The position numbers and the translations under genes are program-made. Below the pieces are notes generated by a model, which worked only from the letters and a program-made list of their open reading frames with translations, searched no databases and was not told the origin of the DNA. 64,000 bases of DNA, taken from positions 1 to 64,000 of the forward strand of contig NZ_WKJO01000003.1 in NCBI RefSeq assembly GCF_009674605.1, written 5' to 3'. Below, piece after piece: positions 1-9,263 of the stretch; position 1 is the stretch's first letter; each line of letters starts with the position of its first letter. Origin of the DNA: Haloferax litoreum. GTDB lineage: Archaea > Halobacteriota > Halobacteria > Halobacteriales > Haloferacaceae.

Positions 1-588
1 ATGTGCCAGCACTGTGACTCGACCGTCTCTCGTCGCTCTGTCCTCTCCGCGACAGGGGCTATCGGCGTCGCCAGCCTCGCAGGGTGCCTCGGCGGCGGTG
101 GTGGAAGCGGCAATGGTGACGTACCCGCCGCGATTGCGTTGACTGGAAACAAGCAGTGTGACGTCTGTGGAATGATTATCGAACAGCACCCCGGCCCAGT
201 CGGCCAACTCTTCTACGCGGACAACGCTCCCGAGGGGCACGACAACCCTGCGTGGTTCTGTAGTGCGTGGGAGACGTTCGCCTACAACTTCGACAGAGAG
301 AACGAGGGGTGGACGCTCTCGGTTGGATATCTCACGGATTACAGTTCGGCCGAGTACGAACTCTACGACGACGGCGGGTCGACGTTCATCGACGCGCACC
401 TCGAACCAGAGGCGTTCGGACGGATGGACGAGTTGTTCTACGTCGCCGGGACGGATGTCAAGGGTGCGATGGGGAACGACCTCATCCCGTTTTCGGACGA
501 GACGGATGCGGACACCTTCGCCGACGACCACGGTGGAGTCGTGTATCGAGAACGAGACATTTCTCGTGACCTTCTCGCTCAACTGTAA
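1..588 (+). CDS. NosL-family copper-binding lipoprotein
   Basis: A 195-aa exported protein of the NosL family, which are copper chaperones for nitrous oxide reductase or related periplasmic copper enzymes. The N-terminus has a twin-arginine motif (R11-R12), a hydrophobic stretch and a lipobox ending at C29, followed by a Gly-rich linker, so it should be a Tat-exported lipoprotein on the outer face of the membrane. The family signature CDVCGM is at residues 53-58 and supplies the likely Cu(I) ligands. No nos genes are visible downstream, and the next genes are DoxX and thioredoxin, so a general copper or thiol redox role is also possible. The ATG is the first base of the window, so upstream context and an earlier start cannot be judged. 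Confidence 0.85.
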   Translation: MCQHCDSTVSRRSVLSATGAIGVASLAGCLGGGGGSGNGDVPAAIALTGNKQCDVCGMIIEQHPGPVGQLFYADNAPEGHDNPAWFCSAWETFAYNFDRENEGWTLSVGYLTDYSSAEYELYDDGGSTFIDAHLEPEAFGRMDELFYVAGTDVKGAMGNDLIPFSDETDADTFADDHGGVVYRERDISRDLLAQL

Positions 589-737
589 CTCTCTCGCTCG
601 TGGATGTGTCAGACAGAGGCAGTGGATAGCGGTTCTCAACCGTTGATTTTCGGTCGTTCTCGATTCTCTGGATTCGGAAACCAGACCCTCTTTATATTCT
701 GACAGGGGTCGACTGTTCAGTTGTAAGGTGAATTACA

Positions 738-1262
738 ATGGCCGCAACTGGACAAATTGAGATACTCGGCAACAGAATGGATTTCGACTACTCGCAGGGC
801 GCGACGGGATACGTGCTCGTGCTCGTCCGCATCCTGACGGGCTACTGGTTCCTCAACGCGGGGATGGGCAAGTACCTCGCGGCAGAACCGTTCAGCGCTG
901 CTGGCTGGCTGATGAACTCCAGCGGTCCCATCAGCGGCTTCCTCGCGTGGGCGGGCAGCACCCCGTGGATGCTCGAGTTCACGAACTTCATGATTCCGCT
1001 CGGCCAGACCCTCATCGGCCTCGGACTCCTCATCGGAGCACTCACCCGGCTCGCCGCCTTCTTCGGCGGCTTCCTGATGGTGTTCTTCTACCTGGGGAAC
1101 GCCGACTGGGCGCACGGCTACGTCAACGGTGACCTCTTCGGTCTCATGATGTTCGCCATCATTGGCACCCTCGCCGCGGGCCGCATCCTCGGCGTCGACG
1201 CCATCATCGAGAAGACGGAGTTCGTCCAGCAACGCCCCGCCCTCAAGTACCTCCTCGGCTGA
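738..1262 (+). CDS. DoxX family membrane protein
   Basis: A 174-aa integral membrane protein of the DoxX/DoxD superfamily. Four hydrophobic segments can be seen: about residues 18-32, 65-90, 93-115 and 120-145. A conserved early stretch (RILTGYWFLNAGMGK) is typical of the family. DoxX-like proteins are linked to quinone or thiosulfate redox chemistry and to membrane-associated oxidoreductase complexes, but the exact reaction here is not known. It lies between nosL and a thioredoxin gene on the same strand, which fits a thiol or sulfur redox role. A TATA-like tttatatt lies about 45 nt upstream, implying a short leader. Confidence 0.8.
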   Translation: MAATGQIEILGNRMDFDYSQGATGYVLVLVRILTGYWFLNAGMGKYLAAEPFSAAGWLMNSSGPISGFLAWAGSTPWMLEFTNFMIPLGQTLIGLGLLIGALTRLAAFFGGFLMVFFYLGNADWAHGYVNGDLFGLMMFAIIGTLAAGRILGVDAIIEKTEFVQQRPALKYLLG

Positions 1263-1440
1263 GGTACATGGGCAGCACTCCTCTTGCGGTCCTTCGCTGA
1301 GGATTGCAGAGACAGAACACGAACAGAGGCACAGTGGCACTTCTTCTGACACTCGAACACAGACGACCGAGTTCGGCCGACGTAGAATTGTTCTTGACAA
1401 ACAATACTGTTAAGGCGGACGAGCGAGTACGAACGAGTAC

Positions 1441-1782
1441 ATGTCTGAATCCGAATTCGTCACCGACGAACCGATTCACGTCGAATCTGTCGAACACTTC
1501 CAGGAGCTCGTGGACCGCGACGGTGTCGTCCTCGTCGACTTCTACGCCGACTGGTGTGGCCCGTGTAAGATGCTCGAACCCATCGTCGAGAACATCGCTG
1601 CGGACACCGACGCTGTCGTGCTGAAAGTCGACACTGAAGAACTTGGCCAACTCTCCGCCGCCTATCAGGTCCAGAGTATCCCGAACGTCGTCTTCTTCGC
1701 CGATGGCGAACCCAAAAAGCGCGTCGTCGGTATGCGCGGCGAAGAAGTCCTCCGCTCCGTCGTCGAAGAACTCTCTTCGTAA
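1441..1782 (+). CDS. trxA: Thioredoxin
   Basis: A 113-aa single-domain thioredoxin, a cytoplasmic disulfide reductant. The active site WCGPCK is at residues 38-43 (C39 and C42). The buried Asp (D33 in the VDFYADW strand) and the cis-proline (SIPNVVFF) are both present. It has no signal peptide. The N-terminal extension of about 15 acidic residues is common in halophilic thioredoxins. It has its own spacer of 178 bp after doxX. With the flavin disulfide reductase that follows, it forms a thiol-redox pair, although whether they react with each other is inference only. Confidence 0.93.
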   Translation: MSESEFVTDEPIHVESVEHFQELVDRDGVVLVDFYADWCGPCKMLEPIVENIAADTDAVVLKVDTEELGQLSAAYQVQSIPNVVFFADGEPKKRVVGMRGEEVLRSVVEELSS

Positions 1783-1836
1783 CTTCGAGGCGACTTTTCG
1801 ACCCGGATTACGACATTGCTCTTGTAGAATAAGGGC

Positions 1837-1845
1837 AATATATTA
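1837..1845 (+). promoter_or_regulatory. TATA element of the disulfide-reductase-like gene
   Basis: An aatatatta element is centred about 29 nt before the ATG at 1871. This is the usual distance for a haloarchaeal leaderless transcript and supports that start codon. Confidence 0.5.
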
Positions 1846-1870
1846 ACCGCTCCTCCGACAACAATCGGAT

Positions 1871-3220
1871 ATGGATCCGATAGTCATCGTCGGTGGCGAC
1901 GCTGCGGGAATGAGCGCGGCGTCGAAGTTCAAACGCGAACACCCCGAGCGAGACGTCGTCGTCTTCGAGAAAGGCGAGTACGTCTCCTACGCGGCGTGCG
2001 GAATGCCGTACTACATCAAAGGTGCAGTCGAGGAGTTCGACGACCTGCTCCAGGTCTCTCCAGAGGAGTTCATCGAAGACAGAGACATCGACCTGCGACT
2101 ACACCACGAAGTTGTCGACATCGACACGGACGCCCGCGAGGTGACTGCCGAGCATCCTGACGGAGAAGTCACCCTCTCGTACGACCAACTGCTCATCGCG
2201 ACCGGTGCCCGTGCCATCGAACCGCCGTTCGACGGGATGGGCCTCGACGGCGTACACACGCTCCACAGTCTCGATAGCGCGAAAGCCGTCCACGACCTGA
2301 TGGGCTCGGGGTCCGTCTCGGCAGTCGGCATCGTCGGTGGCGGCTACGTCGGCATCGAGATGGCGGAGGCCTTCGCCGAACACGGCGTCGACGTACATCT
2401 CTTCGAGATGCTCCCGCACGTCCTCGCCCCGTTCGGTGAGATGGTCGCAGAGAAGGTCGAAGACCACATGCGCGAGAAGGGAATCGAACTCCACCTCGAC
2501 ACGGCAGTCGACGGGTTCACCGGGGACGGCGACACGCTAGAGGGCATCGTCGTCGGCGACGACACCTTCGACGTGGACCTCGCACTCGTCGGCGTCGGCG
2601 TCGCACCGAACGCCGAACTCGCGGACGACGCGGGTATTGAACTCGGCGAGACGGGTGCTATCGCCACCGACGAGTTCGGGCGGACGAGCGCAGCAGACGT
2701 GTTCGCCGCTGGGGACTGCGCCGAGGCGCGACACGTCGTCACTGGCGAACCTGATTACGTGCCTCTCGCCCTCACCGCGAACCGCGCCGGTCGCGCTATC
2801 GGCCAGACGATGGCCGGCGACGAGACGCCCGTTGGCGACATTGCAGGGACGGCTGCCGTGAAGGCGTTCGACCTCGAAGCAGCACGGACCGGTATCATCG
2901 ACGAAGACGAGGCGCGCGAGGCCGGATTCGACCCGGTGAGCGTCACCATCACCGCCTCGTCGCGGGCACACTACTACCCCGGTGCGAAGCCGATTCATAT
3001 CACGATGCTCGCCGACCGCGACTCGAAGCGGGTGCTCGGCGCGGCGATGGTGGGACGTGAAGGCGTCTCCAAACGTATCGACACCGTGGCCGCCGCGCTC
3101 CACTCCGAGACGACCGTCGGCGAACTGGAATATTTCGACCTCGCGTACGCGCCGCCGTTCAGCCCGACGTGGGACCCGGTGCTGACGACGGCAAAGGTTC
3201 TCAACGGGAAACTCGACTGA
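1871..3220 (+). CDS. FAD-dependent pyridine nucleotide-disulfide oxidoreductase (CoA-disulfide reductase / NADH oxidase type)
   Basis: A 449-aa flavoprotein of the single-cysteine disulfide reductase group. It has an N-terminal FAD Rossmann motif (VIVGGDAAGMSAA), the redox cysteine C43 in SYAACGMPYYIKG, a second dinucleotide motif for NAD(P)H (VGIVGGGYVGIEMA, about residues 155-168), the FAD-contact motif VFAAGDCAE, and a C-terminal dimerisation domain (about 330-449). A single Cys in this position marks CoA-disulfide reductases, NADH oxidases and persulfide reductases, which use a Cys-SSCoA or Cys-SOH intermediate. The immediately upstream thioredoxin fits a thiol-homeostasis role. Substrate choice within the family cannot be settled from sequence. 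Confidence 0.88.
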   Translation: MDPIVIVGGDAAGMSAASKFKREHPERDVVVFEKGEYVSYAACGMPYYIKGAVEEFDDLLQVSPEEFIEDRDIDLRLHHEVVDIDTDAREVTAEHPDGEVTLSYDQLLIATGARAIEPPFDGMGLDGVHTLHSLDSAKAVHDLMGSGSVSAVGIVGGGYVGIEMAEAFAEHGVDVHLFEMLPHVLAPFGEMVAEKVEDHMREKGIELHLDTAVDGFTGDGDTLEGIVVGDDTFDVDLALVGVGVAPNAELADDAGIELGETGAIATDEFGRTSAADVFAAGDCAEARHVVTGEPDYVPLALTANRAGRAIGQTMAGDETPVGDIAGTAAVKAFDLEAARTGIIDEDEAREAGFDPVSVTITASSRAHYYPGAKPIHITMLADRDSKRVLGAAMVGREGVSKRIDTVAAALHSETTVGELEYFDLAYAPPFSPTWDPVLTTAKVLNGKLD

Positions 3221-3253
3221 GCGTCTGAAAACCTGCTTTCGGACTGTTCCCGA

Positions 3254-4180
3254 CTACTTTCTCTCGAGACGCGAGAGACCGTGCCAGATTGCTTCGACGA
3301 GTCGTGCTTCGCCGTCACCCGCGGCGTCGTCCCAGCCACGAGCGATGGCGTCTTCGAGGACGCCGAGCGAGTGGTTCTCGAAGTTGTTCATCCCGCGGAA
3401 CGATTCGAGTGCCCCCACCGCTGAATCGTCGAACTCCTCGCTCGGCGTCTCCTCGTAGAACCCGAGGTCAGCGAGCGTCTCACAGACTTCCGTTGCCGTG
3501 TCCCCCGCGAGTGAGATGGTCTCGTCGGGTTCCGCGCGTTCGAGAAGCGTGATGTCGTAGAGTTTGAACACTCGTTCGAGTTCGTCTATCGGATGTTCGT
3601 GGTCGTCGACGCGGACGTCCACCCAGCGGTCGTTTCCACCGTCGTACCCGCCTTCGGGCTTGGCGATGTACATCGCTGCAGACTGTTCGCCGCGCTTGTC
3701 GCCACCGGCGTCGTTGCCGGCGTGCAGGGCCGCGAGGAGTCGCTCTGGGAGTCCCCCGTCGGTCGTCTCGAACGCTTCGGCCATCGCGTCGAGCGTCTCT
3801 TCGTTTTCGAGGATGTTGCCCTGGACGGTGTACGTCGCACCTTGGATGTCGCCGGCGACGTCGAAACACTCGTCGCCGGTGAACGCGGCGATGCTGCCGT
3901 CTTGGCCGACGACGCCGACTTGCCGACTCTCGGCTTCGTCGTCCGCCTCGGTGAGTCGTTCGACGACCTGTTCGGCGGTGTGGCCCTCTCGAAGCAAGTC
4001 GAGGCCGTCAGGACCGTACGCGACGTTCGCGAAACTCTGCGTCGCGATAGCCCCCGCGTCTGCGCTCACGAACGGGACGACGGAACCGACGCTGATGAAC
4101 TTCGACTGGACGGCGACGCCGACGGCGTTCTGGTCCGGGTCGCGGGCGACGATAGAGAACGTGGATGGGCGCGGTGTCAT
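3254..4180 (-). CDS. DUF1028 family Ntn-hydrolase-like protein
   Basis: A 308-aa protein whose first 210 residues match the DUF1028 family: an early TFSIVARDP strand, VGVAVQSKFISVGSVVP, a GAIATQSFAN motif and a late NDRWVDVRVDDHEHP motif. The family has a predicted Ntn-hydrolase fold and no established substrate. A C-terminal part of about 90 residues (peptidoglycan-binding-like helical domain in relatives) follows. The ATG at 4180 is chosen because family members begin just before TFSIVARD; a GTG at 4195 would add five residues. It follows the FAD monooxygenase gene on the same strand after 93 bp, suggesting co-transcription. Function unknown. Confidence 0.8.
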   Translation of the reverse strand: MTPRPSTFSIVARDPDQNAVGVAVQSKFISVGSVVPFVSADAGAIATQSFANVAYGPDGLDLLREGHTAEQVVERLTEADDEAESRQVGVVGQDGSIAAFTGDECFDVAGDIQGATYTVQGNILENEETLDAMAEAFETTDGGLPERLLAALHAGNDAGGDKRGEQSAAMYIAKPEGGYDGGNDRWVDVRVDDHEHPIDELERVFKLYDITLLERAEPDETISLAGDTATEVCETLADLGFYEETPSEEFDDSAVGALESFRGMNNFENHSLGVLEDAIARGWDDAAGDGEARLVEAIWHGLSRLERK

Positions 4181-4273
4181 GGTCGGAACCGACACAGTAC
4201 GTCGGCAAAAGCGTTGACGTCCCGGTCACGGACGAGTCGGTGGATGTGACAGAACGTCTCGGTCTGAGTGGAG

Positions 4274-5416
4274 TCATCCCAGATTCCCGGTGTCGCTGTC
4301 TCCGTCCTCGTCACGGAACGTCGTTTCGAGCATGGTCGACCGAATTGCGAGTGCGTCGCGGGCCTGTGTCAAGTACGGAGTGCCGGTAAACACGAACGAC
4401 GGGGAGATTCGCGCGCTTCGTTGCAGTTTCCGTATCCGACTCCTGCGCTGCCCGACGTAATCCGCGAGTCTGGTTTCGAGCGCATCGTCTCGCGCTGCCA
4501 ACTCGCTCGCCAGTACGGACGCGTCCTCGATGGCCAGTGTCGCACCGACACCCGCAATTGGATGCAGTGCGTGTGCGGCGTCTCCGAGGAGTGCAACCCT
4601 CCCGCGTGCCCACGTTTCGGTTTGGACGAGATACTCGTCGGCCCACCAGACGTCTTCGTCGTCGATTCCCGCGAGGAGTTCGGGGACGAGCCATTCGTAC
4701 TCGTCGAATCGGTCGGCCAGCATCGTGACGGGGGACGTGTCGCTTACACCCTCGGTCGCGGTGGTGGCAAGCCACGCGAGCGCACGGTTTCCGTAGGGGT
4801 ACAGAACGAGCGAGTTTCCGTTTGGCCCCCAAATCTCTGTCACCGCATCAGGCGTCTCGACGCTTTCGTCCACCCAGAACCCGAACGTTCTCGTCCCGGA
4901 GAACGTCTCACGTCCTCCGTCGATTTCTGCTCGAACCTGTGAGTTCACGCCGTCGGCACCGACGACGACGTCGAACGTTTCGCGGACACCGTTACTGAAC
5001 TCGACGACGACTCCGTCGCGCGTCTGTTCTATCGTTTCGACTGTCGGTCCACCCCGGCGTAGGTGTGAGGGGACGCGAGCACGAAGCGAGTGATGGAGGT
5101 GCGCGCAGTCGACGACAGTGAACGACTGATGCGCTTCCTCGTCGGTGTATAATCTGTCGACGACGGTTCCGTTGGTATCACGCATCACCCACTCGGTGAC
5201 GTTCGCTCCGTCAGTCACGAGGGAGTCCACGATGTCGAGGGGTTCGAGCAATTCCGTCACGGTGTTCCACAGGAGGACGCCGACGCCGTTGGTACTGACT
5301 GTGTTGGATTGCGTGACGAGAACCGGGTCGATTCCCCGTTCTCGGAGGAACCCAGCGAGTGACAGGCCACCGATTCCACCCCCGACGATTAGAACTTGAA
5401 CGTCATCGCGCGACAT
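4274..5416 (-). CDS. FAD-dependent monooxygenase (aromatic hydroxylase / UbiH-like)
   Basis: A 380-aa flavoprotein monooxygenase of the p-hydroxybenzoate hydroxylase class. The dinucleotide-binding motif VGGGIGGLSLAGFL is at the N-terminus, the DG motif (VVGADGVNSQVR) is mid-protein, and the GD motif with the flavin-ribityl contact (LLGDAAHALHPIAGVG) is near residue 285. These enzymes use NAD(P)H and O2 to hydroxylate aromatic or related rings. It probably shares a transcript with the DUF1028 gene. ATG at 5416 is preferred over a GTG one codon earlier. The substrate is unknown; the nearby aryl-CoA island suggests an aromatic one, but this is inference. Confidence 0.85.
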   Translation of the reverse strand: MSRDDVQVLIVGGGIGGLSLAGFLRERGIDPVLVTQSNTVSTNGVGVLLWNTVTELLEPLDIVDSLVTDGANVTEWVMRDTNGTVVDRLYTDEEAHQSFTVVDCAHLHHSLRARVPSHLRRGGPTVETIEQTRDGVVVEFSNGVRETFDVVVGADGVNSQVRAEIDGGRETFSGTRTFGFWVDESVETPDAVTEIWGPNGNSLVLYPYGNRALAWLATTATEGVSDTSPVTMLADRFDEYEWLVPELLAGIDDEDVWWADEYLVQTETWARGRVALLGDAAHALHPIAGVGATLAIEDASVLASELAARDDALETRLADYVGQRRSRIRKLQRSARISPSFVFTGTPYLTQARDALAIRSTMLETTFRDEDGDSDTGNLG

Positions 5417-6077
5417 CACATCCTCCGTGCAGCAGTGCCTCTCGGTGTGCCGAGTGTGAGAGTATGCGTCGATATGTTGGCGACTCGCACCCGTCGGGGA
5501 AGCAGGGCAGCAATGGGCATATCGGGACCATCGTTGTCCAGAATTATCGTAGGTTATCCAACACGTTAGTCACGATGCTTGTCGATGCACCACTCACTGT
5601 CCGTACTACGTATGTCGTGTCGAATGGGTGGTGTGTACTCGAACTGACGTTTGGTGGTCGTCGCCAGAGGGGCACCGTCGAATTCGAAACGACACCGGAG
5701 GGAACTTGGATGATACGTTGCGGTGAAACGACGAAACGTTTCCACCTATCATCAAACCGACACTACGTGTGTTGTACTTTTCTCCGACGACCGATGATAC
5801 ATGTTGCGGACAGTGTTGTGACGGGGTGGTTCGTGTGTGTACTTGCGATGGTCCCGGCACGGATGTTCCTCATTCGACGTCATCCATCGCCTCTGACACC
5901 ACTTTTCCCCCTGCCTTCGGCCCTCCACCTGCCGTCGGTGGCTGTTGTCTCCGGGATTCACGGATGGACGACGTCAAACAGTGGTCCAGACGCACGTCGA
6001 CAGGCCGGCGTCCGACTGAACTTCACCTCGAGTCTGATTGACGATGGGTTTTTCGTGAGGGTTGGTGAACGATTCGT
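5417..6077. other. Intergenic region, 661 bp, no supported gene
   Basis: Long gap between the divergent FAD monooxygenase and the large HTH_10 regulator. Open frames exist on the + strand through most of it, but codon choice is unlike the neighbouring genes (many tgt, act, gta, cta), and no family pattern is recognisable. It must hold promoters for both flanking genes. I see no RNA gene. Confidence 0.5.
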
Positions 6078-8993
6078 ATGAGTTCGGCAACACCTGGAGC
6101 GCATTGCGTGCTTCTCGCAGATGCCGACGATTCTTCACTCAACCGTCTCGCGGACGCCTTCGTCGACGAGGGTATCGACGTCCTCCGTGCGGGGTGTCTC
6201 TCGGAGGCAAACAGACACCTCGACGACGCCGCTGTCGGTGCTGTCGTCTGTACAGACCGGTTCGGTGAGACGACGGGCGTCGAGTTCCTCCGTCACGTCT
6301 CGGAACGTAACCCGTCGGTCGTGACAGTCCTCTTGACCGACGCTCGATTCGAGAAAGTGGCGACCGAAGTACTCGACGCCGGTGTCACAGCGTACTTCCC
6401 GCGGGTCGATTCAGCCGACCACTCCGTCAAGGTCTGCGACCGAGTGCTCGAACACCTCTCGGGCGTGACGAAACCCTCCGCGAACGAGATATCTGACCGA
6501 GCAAGTGAGTACGAGCAGATATTCAACAAGGTCAACGATGCAATCGCGGTGTTCGACCCAGAGACGGGAGACATCCTCGACGTCAACGATACGTACGCCA
6601 CCCAGTTCGGGTACGACCTCGACACTATCAGAGAAATCGGTGTCGACGGCCTGAGCGTGACCGAGGCCGGGTACACCGACGAACGCTCCCGAAAGATTAT
6701 CCAGCGAGTCGCAGAGACAGGGACTCCAGAGACTGTCGAGTGGTTAGTCGAGACGGCACACGGAGACCACCGATGGTACGAGGTAAACACGACGACGGCG
6801 ACGATAAACGGCAAACCCCGCGTTCTGGGTATCTCTCGGGATATCACGAAGCGCAAGACGCGAGCAGAAGAACTCCGCCGGAGCGAACGCCAATTCCACC
6901 AGATTGCACAGGCGGTAAACGAAGTCATCCACCTCGCCTCGGCAGACTTCTCCGAGACGTACTACCTCAGTCCCGCGTACGAAGATATCTGGGGACGCCC
7001 GGTTTCGGAGATGTACGACGACCCGCGTTCGTTCGAGCAGACGATTCACCCCGACGACGCCGACGCGTTCACCGACTACTTCGACGAGTTGCTGGAAGAG
7101 TTGGCGCGACCGGACGCCGAAGGGCGCGACGAGTACGAGTACGAGTATCGGGTCCAGCGAGAAGACGGGAGCGTTCGGTGGATAGCGGGCCGTCTGTATC
7201 CGCTCCGCGACGACACTGGGAGCGTCACCAGACTCGTCTCGGTCATCCGTGACGTGACCGTCCAACGGCGTCGGGAGCAGACACTCGAGTCGTTACACGA
7301 CGCCACGAGGCAGTTGACCGAAGCAGATTCGTTGACAGACGTGGCGTCGACGGCAGTCGAGACGGCCACGACCGTTCTGGAATTCGCTGCCGCACGCGTC
7401 TATCTCTACGACGAGGACGAAGGGGCACTCGAACCGACGGCAACGGCATCACCCACCGATTCACGCCACTCGACCCCCGACTCGATTTCGCCCGGCGACC
7501 ACACGCTGTGGTCTGTCTTCGTCGAAGACGAACCCTCCAGAACGGCCGCCTCCTCGAATACGACCGTCTTTTCGTCGCACGATACTGTCGAATCCGAACT
7601 GTTCTTACCACTGAGCGGTCGCGGTGTACTCGTCTTCGGTCACAGTGACGCGACGTTCGACACCGACGACGTAGAAATCGCACAGATTCTGGCCGCGCGG
7701 GTCGAAGCGGGACTGAACCACGTCGTTGGCGAGCGAGCAATCGAACGACGTGAGCGTGAACTCCAGCGCGAGACGACGCGAGCGGAACGCCTCCGCCGAC
7801 TCAACGCCATGGTCCGTGACGTCGAGCAGACACTCGTCAGAGAGACGAGTCACCCGAACGTCTCACGTGCTGTCTGTGAACGGTTGGTCGCGGGCGATGC
7901 ATACTCTCTCGCGTGGATTGGTGAACCAACGCTCACCGGTGATACCATCACGCTCGTGAGTCGTGCGAACACTGGCGGTGAACGAGCAGTGGACACCGCG
8001 ATAAGCGAACGGACGCTAGAGACGCATCCTGCCTGGCGGGCAACCGAGACGGGCGAGACACAGGTGGTCCAGAACATCGTCGCAGAGACGTCGTGGGGTC
8101 GATGGCGGCAACAAGCCCTTCGAGAGGGCTACCAATCTTGTTGTGCGATTCCGCTCGTCCACGACGAGCGTGTTCACGGTGTTCTCGTGGTCTACGCGGA
8201 CGACCCGGACGCGTTCACCGACCGAGAACAGCAAGTGCTGACCGAACTCGGTCGGTCCATCGGTCACACCTTCACGACCATCGAACGAAAGCAGGCCCTC
8301 GAATCAGACCAGACCATCGAACTGGAGTTCGGTGTCGACGACGAGCGATTGTACTTCGTCGCACTGGCCCGTGAGACGAACTGCCGGGTCGAGTACGAGC
8401 GAACGATTCGACGACAAGACGGGTCGGTGAGTACGTACTACACTCTCGAACGAGGCGACGGTGCAGACGACACAGGCGACTTAGGCTTCGGTGTGTCCAA
8501 CGAGCACATCACCGTCGAAGTCGTCAGTAGAGGTGACCAGACGAGTGTCGTCGAGGTTCGGTCAGACGGGTGGTTCGGGTCACTCTTCACCGACTTCGGG
8601 GCCGTCGTCCGCAGTGCGTCCGCTGACGACGACGGCGGTTCTCTCGTGGTCGAACTTCCCAGCGGTGCCAACGTTCGAAGTATCGTCGAGCGGTTCCAGT
8701 CCGTCTATCCGGACACTGACTTGGTCGCCAAACGAGTGGCGACCCGGACGATTCGAAGCGTCCAGCAACTCGAAGCCCTCGTCGACGACAAGTTGACAGA
8801 CCGCCAGATAGAAGTCCTGAAGACTGCGTACTCGGCGGGATACTTCGAGTGGCCGCGCGATTCGAGTGGGCAAGAAGTGGCCGCAATGTTGGGCATCACG
8901 CAACCGACGTTCAATCGTCACCTCCGGATGGTAGAGGACGCGACGTTCGGTCTCCTCTTGGACGACTACCGAGACGAATCGGACTCAATATAA
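6078..8993 (+). CDS. Multi-domain sensor/regulator: receiver, two PAS, two GAF, bacterio-opsin-activator and HTH_10 domains
   Basis: A 971-aa cytoplasmic regulator of the Bat family. Approximate order: a receiver-like domain (1-130, with Asp in CTDRFGE near the usual phosphorylation site), PAS (145-260), PAS with PAC (270-395, ending in the VTRLVSVIRDVT strand), GAF (400-545), a coiled region, GAF (585-735), a bacterio-opsin-activator domain (745-900) and a C-terminal HTH_10 (about 905-960, TDRQIEVLKTAYSAGYFEWPR). PAS and GAF domains would sense redox, light or small ligands, and HTH_10 binds DNA. No histidine kinase is adjacent. Target genes are unknown; the catabolic region that follows is a candidate. 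No membrane segments. Confidence 0.88.
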   Translation: MSSATPGAHCVLLADADDSSLNRLADAFVDEGIDVLRAGCLSEANRHLDDAAVGAVVCTDRFGETTGVEFLRHVSERNPSVVTVLLTDARFEKVATEVLDAGVTAYFPRVDSADHSVKVCDRVLEHLSGVTKPSANEISDRASEYEQIFNKVNDAIAVFDPETGDILDVNDTYATQFGYDLDTIREIGVDGLSVTEAGYTDERSRKIIQRVAETGTPETVEWLVETAHGDHRWYEVNTTTATINGKPRVLGISRDITKRKTRAEELRRSERQFHQIAQAVNEVIHLASADFSETYYLSPAYEDIWGRPVSEMYDDPRSFEQTIHPDDADAFTDYFDELLEELARPDAEGRDEYEYEYRVQREDGSVRWIAGRLYPLRDDTGSVTRLVSVIRDVTVQRRREQTLESLHDATRQLTEADSLTDVASTAVETATTVLEFAAARVYLYDEDEGALEPTATASPTDSRHSTPDSISPGDHTLWSVFVEDEPSRTAASSNTTVFSSHDTVESELFLPLSGRGVLVFGHSDATFDTDDVEIAQILAARVEAGLNHVVGERAIERRERELQRETTRAERLRRLNAMVRDVEQTLVRETSHPNVSRAVCERLVAGDAYSLAWIGEPTLTGDTITLVSRANTGGERAVDTAISERTLETHPAWRATETGETQVVQNIVAETSWGRWRQQALREGYQSCCAIPLVHDERVHGVLVVYADDPDAFTDREQQVLTELGRSIGHTFTTIERKQALESDQTIELEFGVDDERLYFVALARETNCRVEYERTIRRQDGSVSTYYTLERGDGADDTGDLGFGVSNEHITVEVVSRGDQTSVVEVRSDGWFGSLFTDFGAVVRSASADDDGGSLVVELPSGANVRSIVERFQSVYPDTDLVAKRVATRTIRSVQQLEALVDDKLTDRQIEVLKTAYSAGYFEWPRDSSGQEVAAMLGITQPTFNRHLRMVEDATFGLLLDDYRDESDSI

Positions 8994-9263
8994 GCCAATC
9001 CTCCCGAGGGATTGGGCACACTCTCCGACTTCAGATGCACGCCGAAGACCACCATTATATCAGATAGAGATACAAATCAGAGATAGATTACTGCCTCCTC
9101 CGTGGACGACAACAGCCAGCAATCAAGACGATAACGGAGGTCATGTAAACAAATTTTGAAAATTCTAAACATTGTAGTGGTGTCAGTAATCTCAGTGCTG
9201 TGTGTAATCATAAAGAAACTGAGTAGACTGTGCGTTCTGGCTCGAACCGTGTGGTATCGAGTG

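Noticed and set aside
5359-6081. Open frame of 240 aa in the gap before the large regulator
   Set aside because: Its start lies inside the monooxygenase gene on the other strand, codon use is poor and no motif is visible.
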